Origin: Bathymodiolus thermophilus thioautotrophic gill symbiont
GTDB taxonomy: Bacteria > Pseudomonadota > Gammaproteobacteria > PS1 > Pseudothioglobaceae
Assembly: GCF_003711265.1 (NCBI RefSeq)
Contig: NZ_CP024634.1
Coordinates: 1,364,001-1,428,000 of the forward strand
DNA length: 64,000 bases
Direction of reading: 5' to 3'
The position numbers and the translations under genes were made by a program. The notes below the pieces were generated by a model, which was not told the origin of the DNA, did not search any database, and saw only the letters and a list, made by a program, of their open reading frames with translations. Below, piece by piece: positions 55,262 to 64,000 of the stretch. The stretch's first letter is position 1, and each line of letters starts with the position of its first letter.

Positions 55262-58200
55262 TGAAATACGCACCAACAAACAAAGCGTTACCGCCAAAAT
55301 GAAAGCCCTAATGCAAGGCATGCTGTCTAACTTAAAAGAAACCGCCAAAAGTGTCTTAGTCAGCCAAACCATCGGCACAGTCATCAACGGCGATGAAGCA
55401 GACACAACCAAACTCCGTGGCACCAGCCACTCCACCCCCAAAACAAAAACCGAATACACCCAAAATGTAAACTCTGCCAATAAAGACATTGACCAATCAC
55501 AATACCAAGACACAGACGCCAACGAAGATTCAGATATAGACACCCAATCAAGCAAAGACAAGCAAACCGTCAACACTTTAAAATCCGATACACGAGTCAA
55601 CGAAGAAGACGCCAATCATGACGCACAAACAGTAACAGCCTTTTTAAACAATAACAACAATAGTTTAATACCAACTCAAACTCAAACTCAAACTCAAAGC
55701 CAAAGACAAGGACAAGGTCAAAACCAAAGTCAAACACATTCCACCGGACTCGACGAACTAAACCAAAGTGGACAAAGCGATTACCACAACAGTTATACAC
55801 AATTCGGCAACACCGACAAAATAACAAACGGTGCCAATCAAGACATCGAAAACAGCAAAGGTGGCATTGACAAAAGCAAAAGCAAAACACAACAAGAGCT
55901 CAACAATGTCAAACAACGCAACCAAAAGAATCAATTACACCAACAAAAGGAACAACAAGGCGCCAGTCAACGCTTGGGCGATGCCCATCTAAAAAATCAA
56001 GAAATCGGCAGCAAAGCCATCAAGCAAAAAGGACCTGCCTTAGTTGCCATGAAAGTCTATCCAACAAGCCAACACCCAGCCACCAAAAGTGTTTTTGAAA
56101 TAGGCGACAAAGTCATGATTGCCTTAACCATGGACAGAGCCATGAAATACCAAGAAGGCAAAGCAAAATACGCTGCCGACTCCAAGGTCATCATCAACGG
56201 CTTGGTCTTCTCCCTTTGTGCCAACAAAGGGTTTGCCGACCCCTCTACCAATCCAGATGAAATCACAGTAAAAAACACACAATTAATCTTTGAACACACC
56301 GTTCAAATCAACGATGCCTTTACCCAAGGCAAAAGTTTTGCCATTCAATCCTTCTCCGATCTCATTATCAGTGGCATCTCTGACAACGACGGCTATCCGC
56401 CTACTTTTACCAACATCATTTACCCCATCTCACTCAACAACACCATTGCCACTAAATTTGACCAACGCAACTTAAGCGTATCTGGCAATACATTCCAAGG
56501 TTATACCATTAGCAAAGAATCAAGCGATGCCTCTTGGAATACCGATGCCTTTTCTCAAGAAAGTTTTGTCGGCGATGGCTATGCCATTTTTACCCTAAAC
56601 GCCACCTCTGCCAGAAAAGGCTTGATGCTCGGCCTGTCCACCGACAACCCAGACGGCAGTTACAAAACCATTGAACACGCCGTTTTTATTCACAACAACA
56701 AAATAAAAGATGTCCGCAACAACAACACCAAATACACCGATTTAAATTATCGCTACCAAGCAGGTGACCAAATTAAGATTGAACGCCACGGCACCACCAT
56801 TCGCTATTACCACCTCGACCACAACGGCAACACCCTCCGCATACTCGCCACCCAAACCGGCATATCCGCCACCTCAGCACTACACATTGACACCTCCATT
56901 AAAGACAAAAACCTTACTCTTACCCATGTAAAGCTAGTCAAGGGACTAAGCAACATAAGCCCATACACCATAGATGTACACGCACCAAAACCCATTGCCG
57001 ATGCTTGGCACATAAAAGGCGAAACTAGCCACACAGACAACACAAGTAACACAGACAATACAGGCAACACAAACAACACAAACAACATCCTAACCATTGG
57101 CGACAAAATCAAAGTAACCCTCACCTTAAATGAAGCCGTTACCTTAGCCAAAGTTGGCAGCAACAAAATTATGATTGCTGGCAAAGCCTTCTTATTAACC
57201 GGTGAAAACAACACCAGCACCAACACCCTAGAATTTGTCTATACCATTCAAGCAAACGACACAATAGGCACCAAAGACTTTAATATCGATAACCAATACG
57301 ACATCACCCTAACTGATGTTAAAGACACAGACGGCAACAACATCGACTTCAGCAGTATTACCAGCCCCATACAATTCTCCAAAACATCACTTGACACCAA
57401 TTTTGATATCGGCGGTGGCAACAGAATAACCCGCACCAACGACACTTATGAAAAAACCTCTGGCGCTGGCTGGAATGCCGATGTTACCTCTGCCAAAGGC
57501 TTTGTTAACGACGGCTATGTCATCGCCAAAATTGGCGCCCTTGGCAAAAGCATGATGCTTGGACTCTCCAGTGACGACACCGACAATTCTTATGGCAGCA
57601 TAGATTATGCTTTGTATGCAGATGGCGGTATCGGCAGTAAGTTTGTCATCTATGAAAATGGCGATCGTAAAAAAGACACCGGTGTTGCTTATGCCATTGG
57701 CGACTATATGAAAGTCGTTCGTTCAGGCACCAGCATAAAGTATTACCACATCAAAGCCGCCGACGGCCCCCTTGCCAAAGGCACTTTACTTTACACCTCC
57801 AAAAAAACCTCAAATGCCAACACCCAATTGTTCTTAGACAGCGCCTTTCTCAGCGTAGGTGCCAAATTGTCAGCAATGCAAATATTCAGCAACAATCATC
57901 TGCCATTCTCAGTAGATGTCTACGCACCCAAACCCATCAGCACCAACGCATGGCAAATAGACACCACAACCGCCGATAACAACGGCGTCTTCACCCTCGG
58001 CGATAAAATCAAATTAACCCTCACCATAGACGAAGCCGTAACCTTAGCCAAGGTTGGCAGCAACAAAATTATGATTGCTGGCAAAGCCTTCTTATTAACC
58101 GGTGAAAATGGCACCGTTACCAACACACTGGTATTCACTTACACCGTTCAAATCAACGACAAAATTGACGCCCAGTACTTTAACATCAGCAACAAAAACG

Positions 58201-61200
58201 ACATTATTCTCAACAATGTCACAGACAGCGACGGCAACAACATTAATTTTGACAACATCACCTACACCACCCCCGTCAAACTGTCTAACACCTCACTTGA
58301 CAACAACCTAACCATCAGCAGTGATAAACGCATCACCTTAACCAACGGCGTTTATGAAAAAACCACCAATGCCGGCTGGAACAGCGATGTAACCTCCACC
58401 AAAGGCTTTGTTAACGACGGCTATGTCATCGCCAAAATTGGCGCCCTTGGCAAAAGCATGATGCTTGGACTCTCCAGTGACGACACCGACAATTCTTACG
58501 GCAGCATAGATTATGCTTTGTATGCAGATGGCGGTATCGGTAGTAAGTTTGTCATCTATGAGAATGGCGATCGTAAAAAAGACACCGGTGTTGCTTATGC
58601 CATTGGCGACTATATGAAAGTCGTTCGCTCAGGCACCACCATAAGGTATTACCACATCAAAGCCGCTGACGGTCTCCTTGCCAAAGGCACTTTACTTTAC
58701 ACTTCCAGCAAAACCTCAAATGCCAACACCCAATTGTTCTTAGACAGTGCCTTTCACAGCATAGGTGCTAAGTTATCAGAGATGCAAATATTAAGTGGCA
58801 ACAAACCCACTCTTTCCGTCGATGTTTACGCACCAAAACCCACTACCAACGCTTGGCACATAGACTGCGAACCCGCCAACAGCAAAGGCATCTTTACCAT
58901 TGGCGATACCATCAAAGCAACACTCACTTTAGACAAACGCGTTACCCTTGCCAATGTCGGTCGCAATAAAATCGTGGTTGCTGGCAAAGAATTCCTTTTA
59001 ACAGGTACCAACGGCACCGTTACCAATACCTTAGATTTTACCTACACCATTCAAGCCAACGACAAACTGATTGCCACCAGTATGCGTTACGATGTTCTTT
59101 TAACAGGCGTGGTAGATGACAAAGGCAATTCAGTGGATATGAGCAATGCCACCAGCCCTGTTGGACTGAGCAACAAATTGATTGACACCGACCTTGTTAT
59201 TAACACCAAACCTCTTATTGCCAGTTTTCATTCATTTGTTTTGCCTAACTTGAGCACCATAACACACACAGATGGCGTGTATGAAAAAATCCTTGCAAGC
59301 AATTGGAACACCAATGTCACTTCCGCCAAAGGCTTTACCAATGATGGCTATGCCATCGCCAAGATTGGCTCCCTTGGCAAACACATGAGAGTAGGGCTCT
59401 CAAGTGTCAATACCAACAACAGCACCCATAATATGGATTATGCTTTGTATGTGTCCGACAATACCTTTTTAATCTATGAAAAAGGTCATTACAAAAAAGA
59501 CACACAAGTGAGTTATGCCGTTGGCGACTATATAAAAATCGCCAGATCAGGCAGCACCATCAAGTACTACCACATTAAGGCAGCTGACGGCGCACTTGCC
59601 AAAGGCACCTTACTCTACACTTCAAACAACACCTCAAATGCCAACACCCAATTGTTTTTAGACAGTTCTCTTTATGGTGCAGGTGCCAAATTATCAAACA
59701 TGCAAATATTTAGTGGCAGTCATGTGGCATTTTCAGTGGATGTTTACGCCCCCAAACCCACCAAGGACGCTTGGCACATCAGTGGTACTGTTAACGACCA
59801 AGGTGCTTTTGCCCTTGGCAATGAAATTAAAATAACCCTAAACATCGATGAAGCCGTTACCTTAGCCAAAGTTGGCAGTAACAAAATCATTATTGCTGGC
59901 AAAGAATTCCTCTTAACCGGCACCAATGGCACCGTTACCAAAACCTTAGAGTTTGCTTACACCGTTCAACTTAACGACAAAATCAACAGCGCCTTTTTAA
60001 TTGACAACAAAGACGACATTGTCTTAACCGACATCAAAGACACAGACGGCAACAGCATCGACTTTGGCAACCTCTCTAACGGCATAGACATCACCCCCAA
60101 CAGCCAAAACCTTGCCCTTAACAACAAAGGACTGGCAACAATCACCACCAACATCACCCGCTGGTATGCCAACAACACCAACAGCAACATTCAACGCATG
60201 ACCGATGGCAACACCCGTGCAAACGGTGCACTAGATTATGCCACACATCCAAAAAATGCCGATGGCAAACACATCTTATTTGATTTTAAAGGGGTTAATT
60301 ACAACAACGGCAGTTTTAAGTTGTATAACCGCAAAATCCTAACCAGTAGAATCAACGGCTCAGTCGTTGAGTTCCTCAAAGACGGCGTCGTGGTTTCCAT
60401 CCGCACCATCAACGATGCTGGCAATGTTATTGAAATCACCCCCAGCAGTGACATTGTCTTTGATCAAGTCAAACTCACCTTTAGTGGCGATTTACAAAAC
60501 TTCCGTGAAGTTGAAATCTTTGGCAAAAACGCCAGCCTATCAATAGACGCTGGCGCCCCAGAGCCCCTAAAACATAACGCTTGGCGTATCAATAGAGACA
60601 TTGCCGATAGCGGTGGCGCCTTTACCGTTGGCAATGAAATCAAAGTAACCTTACGCTTAGACGAAGCCGTTACCCTCGCCAAAGTTGACAGCAACAAAAT
60701 CACCATCGCCAACAAAGACTTCTTTTTAACAGGCACCAACGGCGATACCACCAAGACCCTAACATTCACTTACACCGTACAAGCCAATGACAACATCAAC
60801 GCCGAAGATTTTAACATCAACAGTAAAAAAGACATTGTCCTAAATGACATCAAAGACACCGACGGTAACAACATCAACTTCAGCAGTATTACCGGCGCCG
60901 TCTCACTCGCCAATGCATCCCTTAACACCGACTTTGTCATTGGCGGTAATAATAGAATAACCCACATCAACGGCGTTTACAAAAAAACCGCCAACGCCAA
61001 CTGGAATGCCGATGTCGCCTCCACCAAAGGTTTTGTTAACGACGGCTATGTCATCGCCAAAATTGGCGCATCCAACAAAAAAGTAATGCTCGGCCTATCA
61101 AGCAACAACAGCAACAATTCTTACGACAGCCTAGATTACGCCCTATACGCCGACCCCGGCACCAACAAGACACTTATCGTCTATGAATCCAGCGAACGCA

Positions 61201-64000
61201 TATACTGCACAGGCGTAACCTACGCCAAAGGCGACTACATGAAAGTCGTTCGCTCAGGCACCAGCATAAAGTATTACCACATCAAAGCCGCCGACGGCCC
61301 CCTTGCCAAAGGCACTTTACTTTACACCTCCAAAAAAACCTCAAATGCCAACACCCAATTGTTCTTAGACAGCGCCTTCCACGATGTCGGCGCCACATTG
61401 TCAGAAATGCAAATATTTAGCGGCAACTATTCAGCACTTTCCATCGATGTACACGCCCCCAAACCCATCACAAACGCCTGGCACACCAACAGCATACCCA
61501 ACAACAGCGACAACGACAACAACACCAAAAAAAGCAAAAACATAAGCAAAGGCGTCTTCACCCTCGGCGACCAAATCAAAGTAACCCTAACTCTAGATAA
61601 ACGCATCACCCTCGCCAATGTCGGCAAGAACAAAGTCATCATTGCCGGCAAAGAATTCCTCTTAACAGGCGTCAACGGCAAAATCACCAACATCCTGGAG
61701 TTCGCTTACACCGTTCAAGTCAACGACAAAATTGATACCGCCTTTCACATTAACAACAAAAACAACGACATTGTCCTAATCGACATCAAAGACACAGACG
61801 GCAACAACATCAACCTTAGCAAGGTTCCCAACAGCATAGACATCATCCCCAACATACAAAACCTAAGCCTCAGCAAACAAGGATTGGCAACCATCAGCAC
61901 CAATGTTAGCAGTTGGTACACCGATGACGCCGCCACCAACATTCAACGCATGACCGATGGCAACACCAGTGCAAGCGGTGCCCTAGATTATGCCACACAC
62001 CCCATGTATGCCGACGGCAAACACATTTTGTTTGATTTTGGCGCAGCCAACTACAGCAACGGCAGTTTTAAACTCTACAACCGTGAAAGTTTCACCAACA
62101 GAATCAACGGCTCAGTCGTTGAATTCCTCAAAGACGGCGTCGTGGTACTCAGCCGCACCATCAGCAATGCCGGCAACATTGTCACCATCACCCCCGCAAC
62201 CTATGTTATCTTCGACCAAGTCAAACTCACCTTTAGCGGCGATGCACAAAACTTCCGTGAAATTGAAATCTTTGGCAAAAACTCAAACCTATCCATCGAT
62301 TCCGGCGCCCCAGAACCCCTAAAAAACAACGCTTGGCACATCAACAGAGATGTTGCCGACAGCAACGGCGAATTCAATGTTGGCGACGAAATCAAAGTAA
62401 CCCTAACCCTAGACGAAGCCGTTACCCTCGCCAAAGTCGGCAGCAACAAAATTATTATCGCCAACAAAGCCTTCTTCCTCACAGGCACCAACGGCACAAT
62501 CACCAACACATTAGAGTTCACCCACACCGTTACAATCAACGACCAAATCAACGCCAAAGATTTTGACATCGACAACAAAAACGACATCATTCTCATCGAT
62601 GTCAAAGACACACACGGCAACAACATCAACTTCAGCAACATCACCCGCTCCATAGAACTCGCCAACATCCCCCTTGACACCAACTTTAACATTAACAACA
62701 GCAACACCAGCACCAACGACAACACCAATAACAATAACAATAGCAACAACATAATCCACACCGGCAACCTCTACGAAAAAACCGCCAACACCGGCTGGAA
62801 CACCAACATCACCTCCGCCAAAGGCTTTACAGACAATGGCAGCGTTATCGTCAAAATAGGCAGCAACAACAAAGCCCTAATGGTTGGATTGTCTACCAAC
62901 AACAACAGCGACAGCAACAACAATAATAACGACAACAACAACCCAACAACAAGTTTTGCCATCCACATCAACAACACCGGCAACATCAACGCCGTCTACG
63001 AAAACAACCAATGCGTCAAAGAATTCCCCACCGACCAATACCTCTACTCAGCAGGCGATTATCTAAAAATAGAACGAGACAACACAACCATAAACTACTA
63101 CCTCATCAAAGCCAACGACCAAGCAACCAAAGGCACCTTACTCTACACCTCAAGCCAAATCTTAAGCGCCAACACCAAACTGTTCTCAAACAGCGCCTTA
63201 CACGACATCGGCGCCCAAATATCCAACATCCAAATGTTTGACGACAACAAATCCTCACTCTCAATAAAAGCCAAAATGTCCACCTCAACAACCAACCCTC
63301 TAGGCGACAACGACACCTTCGACCAAACCTCTGGCAATTACCAACTTAACAACAACTCTAGAACAGGCACCTCCACCAATAACAACAACCCCAACAATCC
63401 CAATAACCCCAACAACCCCCAAAACACCCAAGAAGAACAAAACACCCAAACAGCACAAAAATGGTTCAAACCCACAATCAATCACCACTTCTTCCAAAAC
63501 TTACCCTCCTCCCAAAACTTACCCTCCTCCCAAGCACCTCAAATCTTTATCATCACCGGCCTATCCAACGCAAATGTTGACCTAGCAATGCAACTCAAAA
63601 CAAAACACGACATTGTCATCTACTACAACACCACCACCAACCAAATAGAATACCTCTACGGCCAAGAAAACGACATCGAAGTAACCCGCATAGAATACCA
63701 CATCATCGCCAACGGCAAATCCATCAACACCCTAGTTGAAGACACCCTCAACAACACCTACACCGTCAACACCGACGACGACCCCGACGACGACATCGAC
63801 ACCCAAGCCATCGTCGCCCAACTACAACAAGCCATCACCACCAACAGAGCCAACACCAGACTCCACGCAAACTGGCTCACCAGACACAGTTTCGCAAAAA
63901 GAGGCCTACCCTTCACCCCAACCCCAACAACCCCCAGCACCCAACCCAATACCCAACCCAACCCCCAATCCACCCAAAAAACATCCAAATACCAAAGCAA
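52338..64000 (+). CDS. Giant MARTX-family (RtxA-like) toxin C, 3'-truncated by the window
   Basis: The frame opens at ATG 52338 in the same context as gene B (AAGG, short spacer, ATGGGCTCC) and stays open to the window end, giving 3,887 complete codons. Nearly identical to genes A and B throughout. All indels against B are multiples of three: +36 in the Q-rich linker near 55680, -6 near 61505, and small ones in Asn-rich tracts, so it is not a decayed copy. Visible parts are the N-terminal glycine-repeat arm, linker, the full Ig/lectin/discoidin block, the N/P-rich linker and the first residues of the first C80 domain. The effector cassette lies outside the window, so C may differ from A and B in what it delivers. 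Confidence 0.93.
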   Translation, partial: MGSVVNIFRSVVDSIVYFVTGSYVGDDGDNTLTALGFAVWGDGVYMHGGNDTVYAASLKLDVYDTWGDLSIYGAAGLMNINKSDWGNMSVTGLSGAMTLRHTGRSGNINFDGAAASNDVYRHGNTGNISFLGIGISNRVINDVKYGNIDFTGAGMSNVVERRGGERGTIHFKGAGALNKVTNTANQGNIYFSGIGAYNKVERRGISGNIVFTGAGFYNKVTNITHQGNINFRGIGGYNKVERRGGYKGNVFFKGVGIGNHVINTAEYGNTDFIGGGGANVVKHSANGNLSFKGIGVINKVDHTGDYGNMTFIGGGGGNFITRSGIKGNGDLTILGGGNIVTWSTDGKLKAKLGGFRLNKIDRYGRGDTNLILISLGNIVNVDVSKGDLSLTGIGIANIVTYKGHGTLSAELFGGANIITREGTGDSILHLLAGANVFTDFSTGDISGSLLGGLNVVTKDGNGDINISMYGGGNVLTHIGDGDIQTRMLGGANVITKSGNGDIIALLFGLANVVTHIGNGNVYLLMLGIGNIATKVGDGDVIVGMFGTGNVLTHVGNGMTAALMISTGANFFTKVGNGATLAVMFSLGGNIFTHIGDGPSAVLMIGGQANIFTKIGNGASVAIMLAGTANVFTHIGNGFSAALMIGGCTNVFTKVGNGTTLATMIGGGNIFTHIGNGFSVAFAVGEANIVTKIGAGNLITAAIGQANIVTHINLAGSSDGNTVSLVIGQANIVTRISSLADFSVTVSPLDAIVSDPVLERHRLFPRGDIFSAPQKFLESGFDALKATGAALLGSNNEGSMVTFAVGRANIITHVGNGAMLGVGIGDANVISKVGLGQTIQAGIGRLNILTSVGDNDSLQIGIGEGNLITKVGSGHSAMVAIGKANITTKVGDGFHVGLSIGKFNVNTLVGDGIAVNALIGKYNLNTRVGHGVNVAVMKGDYNINVRYGDGMNVALAAGKGNITVKIGDGDFYGAMIEIRTNKQSVTAKMKALMQGMLSNLKETAKSVLVSQTIGTVINGDEADTTKLRGTSHSTPKTKTEYTQNVNSANKDIDQSQYQDTDANEDSDIDTQSSKDKQTVNTLKSDTRVNEEDANHDAQTVTAFLNNNNNSLIPTQTQTQTQSQRQGQGQNQSQTHSTGLDELNQSGQSDYHNSYTQFGNTDKITNGANQDIENSKGGIDKSKSKTQQELNNVKQRNQKNQLHQQKEQQGASQRLGDAHLKNQEIGSKAIKQKGPALVAMKVYPTSQHPATKSVFEIGDKVMIALTMDRAMKYQEGKAKYAADSKVIINGLVFSLCANKGFADPSTNPDEITVKNTQLIFEHTVQINDAFTQGKSFAIQSFSDLIISGISDNDGYPPTFTNIIYPISLNNTIATKFDQRNLSVSGNTFQGYTISKESSDASWNTDAFSQESFVGDGYAIFTLNATSARKGLMLGLSTDNPDGSYKTIEHAVFIHNNKIKDVRNNNTKYTDLNYRYQAGDQIKIERHGTTIRYYHLDHNGNTLRILATQTGISATSALHIDTSIKDKNLTLTHVKLVKGLSNISPYTIDVHAPKPIADAWHIKGETSHTDNTSNTDNTGNTNNTNNILTIGDKIKVTLTLNEAVTLAKVGSNKIMIAGKAFLLTGENNTSTNTLEFVYTIQANDTIGTKDFNIDNQYDITLTDVKDTDGNNIDFSSITSPIQFSKTSLDTNFDIGGGNRITRTNDTYEKTSGAGWNADVTSAKGFVNDGYVIAKIGALGKSMMLGLSSDDTDNSYGSIDYALYADGGIGSKFVIYENGDRKKDTGVAYAIGDYMKVVRSGTSIKYYHIKAADGPLAKGTLLYTSKKTSNANTQLFLDSAFLSVGAKLSAMQIFSNNHLPFSVDVYAPKPISTNAWQIDTTTADNNGVFTLGDKIKLTLTIDEAVTLAKVGSNKIMIAGKAFLLTGENGTVTNTLVFTYTVQINDKIDAQYFNISNKNDIILNNVTDSDGNNINFDNITYTTPVKLSNTSLDNNLTISSDKRITLTNGVYEKTTNAGWNSDVTSTKGFVNDGYVIAKIGALGKSMMLGLSSDDTDNSYGSIDYALYADGGIGSKFVIYENGDRKKDTGVAYAIGDYMKVVRSGTTIRYYHIKAADGLLAKGTLLYTSSKTSNANTQLFLDSAFHSIGAKLSEMQILSGNKPTLSVDVYAPKPTTNAWHIDCEPANSKGIFTIGDTIKATLTLDKRVTLANVGRNKIVVAGKEFLLTGTNGTVTNTLDFTYTIQANDKLIATSMRYDVLLTGVVDDKGNSVDMSNATSPVGLSNKLIDTDLVINTKPLIASFHSFVLPNLSTITHTDGVYEKILASNWNTNVTSAKGFTNDGYAIAKIGSLGKHMRVGLSSVNTNNSTHNMDYALYVSDNTFLIYEKGHYKKDTQVSYAVGDYIKIARSGSTIKYYHIKAADGALAKGTLLYTSNNTSNANTQLFLDSSLYGAGAKLSNMQIFSGSHVAFSVDVYAPKPTKDAWHISGTVNDQGAFALGNEIKITLNIDEAVTLAKVGSNKIIIAGKEFLLTGTNGTVTKTLEFAYTVQLNDKINSAFLIDNKDDIVLTDIKDTDGNSIDFGNLSNGIDITPNSQNLALNNKGLATITTNITRWYANNTNSNIQRMTDGNTRANGALDYATHPKNADGKHILFDFKGVNYNNGSFKLYNRKILTSRINGSVVEFLKDGVVVSIRTINDAGNVIEITPSSDIVFDQVKLTFSGDLQNFREVEIFGKNASLSIDAGAPEPLKHNAWRINRDIADSGGAFTVGNEIKVTLRLDEAVTLAKVDSNKITIANKDFFLTGTNGDTTKTLTFTYTVQANDNINAEDFNINSKKDIVLNDIKDTDGNNINFSSITGAVSLANASLNTDFVIGGNNRITHINGVYKKTANANWNADVASTKGFVNDGYVIAKIGASNKKVMLGLSSNNSNNSYDSLDYALYADPGTNKTLIVYESSERIYCTGVTYAKGDYMKVVRSGTSIKYYHIKAADGPLAKGTLLYTSKKTSNANTQLFLDSAFHDVGATLSEMQIFSGNYSALSIDVHAPKPITNAWHTNSIPNNSDNDNNTKKSKNISKGVFTLGDQIKVTLTLDKRITLANVGKNKVIIAGKEFLLTGVNGKITNILEFAYTVQVNDKIDTAFHINNKNNDIVLIDIKDTDGNNINLSKVPNSIDIIPNIQNLSLSKQGLATISTNVSSWYTDDAATNIQRMTDGNTSASGALDYATHPMYADGKHILFDFGAANYSNGSFKLYNRESFTNRINGSVVEFLKDGVVVLSRTISNAGNIVTITPATYVIFDQVKLTFSGDAQNFREIEIFGKNSNLSIDSGAPEPLKNNAWHINRDVADSNGEFNVGDEIKVTLTLDEAVTLAKVGSNKIIIANKAFFLTGTNGTITNTLEFTHTVTINDQINAKDFDIDNKNDIILIDVKDTHGNNINFSNITRSIELANIPLDTNFNINNSNTSTNDNTNNNNNSNNIIHTGNLYEKTANTGWNTNITSAKGFTDNGSVIVKIGSNNKALMVGLSTNNNSDSNNNNNDNNNPTTSFAIHINNTGNINAVYENNQCVKEFPTDQYLYSAGDYLKIERDNTTINYYLIKANDQATKGTLLYTSSQILSANTKLFSNSALHDIGAQISNIQMFDDNKSSLSIKAKMSTSTTNPLGDNDTFDQTSGNYQLNNNSRTGTSTNNNNPNNPNNPNNPQNTQEEQNTQTAQKWFKPTINHHFFQNLPSSQNLPSSQAPQIFIITGLSNANVDLAMQLKTKHDIVIYYNTTTNQIEYLYGQENDIEVTRIEYHIIANGKSINTLVEDTLNNTYTVNTDDDPDDDIDTQAIVAQLQQAITTNRANTRLHANWLTRHSFAKRGLPFTPTPTTPSTQPNTQPNPQSTQKTSKYQS
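55676..55735 (+). repeat. Gln-rich hexanucleotide-like expansion specific to gene C
   Basis: CAAACT repeats followed by CAAGGT/CAAAGT-like units encode QTQTQTQSQ and GQGQNQSQ. A and B have a shorter tract here (about 2879-2905 and 33645-33670). The net gain is 36 nt, 12 codons. Confidence 0.75.
56032..63270 (+). other. Adhesin-like block, gene C
   Basis: Same module order as A and B. The second lectin-like module (about 57475-57900) carries bases typical of the third lectin-like module of A and B, pointing to gene conversion within the block. Confidence 0.68.
61500..61526 (+). repeat. Length-variable Asn/Asp tract, gene C
   Basis: Counterpart of 8672-8733 and the shortest of the three, a further two codons shorter than B. 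Confidence 0.75.

Larger units (their letters stand above)
52338..64000 (+). repeat. Copy C of the long conserved 5' section
   Basis: Near-identical to gene B from the ATG onward, and to gene A from A's first visible base. The end of the conserved section is not reached in the window. Confidence 0.95.

Noticed and set aside
52338..64000. Possibility that gene C is frameshifted or a pseudogene
   Set aside because: Offsets to gene B change only by multiples of three, and I found no in-frame stop in the stretches I compared; it is open at the window end.
1..64000. rtxC acyltransferase, rtxB/D/E or tolC secretion genes, tRNA, rRNA, transposase
   Set aside because: None is visible in the window; any secretion genes must lie outside it.

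Overview
The window holds almost nothing but three giant, same-strand, tandem paralogous genes, all members of the MARTX (RtxA-like) toxin family of Gram-negative bacteria. Gene A (1-30038) is cut at its 5' end, gene B (30312-52154) is complete, and gene C (52338-64000) runs off the 3' end. Comparison with B shows that A lacks only about 154 codons before position 9, so full-length A would be roughly 10,160 residues; B is 7,280 residues. MARTX toxins are known from gammaproteobacteria such as Vibrio. The moderately AT-rich composition and the duplicated giant toxin genes would also fit a marine sulfur-oxidising symbiont of the SUP05/Thioglobus type, but that assignment is inference and no phylogenetic marker is present.

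Each protein has the same plan. (1) An N-terminal MARTX arm of glycine-rich repeats, about 975 residues. (2) A hydrophilic Q/N/D-rich linker. (3) A block of about 2,400 residues, not typical of MARTX, with eight Ig-like modules alternating with six lectin-like and two discoidin-like modules. (4) Asn/Pro/Thr-rich linkers. (5) A variable cassette of C80 (MARTX/TcdB-type) cysteine protease domains and other effector-like domains. (6) A final canonical-looking CPD (the MARTX C80 cysteine protease domain) and a C-terminal RTX arm for type I secretion. Gene C ends within linker (4), so its cassette is unseen.

The arms and the adhesin-like block are nearly identical in all three genes, while the cassettes differ. 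A carries two kinase-like domains followed by a fourfold tandem array of units of about 3.2 kb; each unit has one His/Cys-intact C80 domain, a helical segment, a second C80-like domain, an unrecognised segment and a canonical CPD-like domain. B carries two divergent kinase-like domains, three C80 domains and a TcdA/TcdB-like glycosyltransferase domain whose DXD motif reads DVG. In every canonical CPD the catalytic His position is Tyr although the Cys is kept; a separate C80 class in the same proteins keeps both.

The two intergenic gaps (273 and 183 bp) are near-identical apart from in-frame-sized indels. Each holds a purine tract and a small open frame with a plausible ribosome binding site that overlaps the next giant gene's ATG by 13 nt. 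No rtxC acyltransferase, type I secretion gene, tRNA, rRNA, transposase or CRISPR array is visible.
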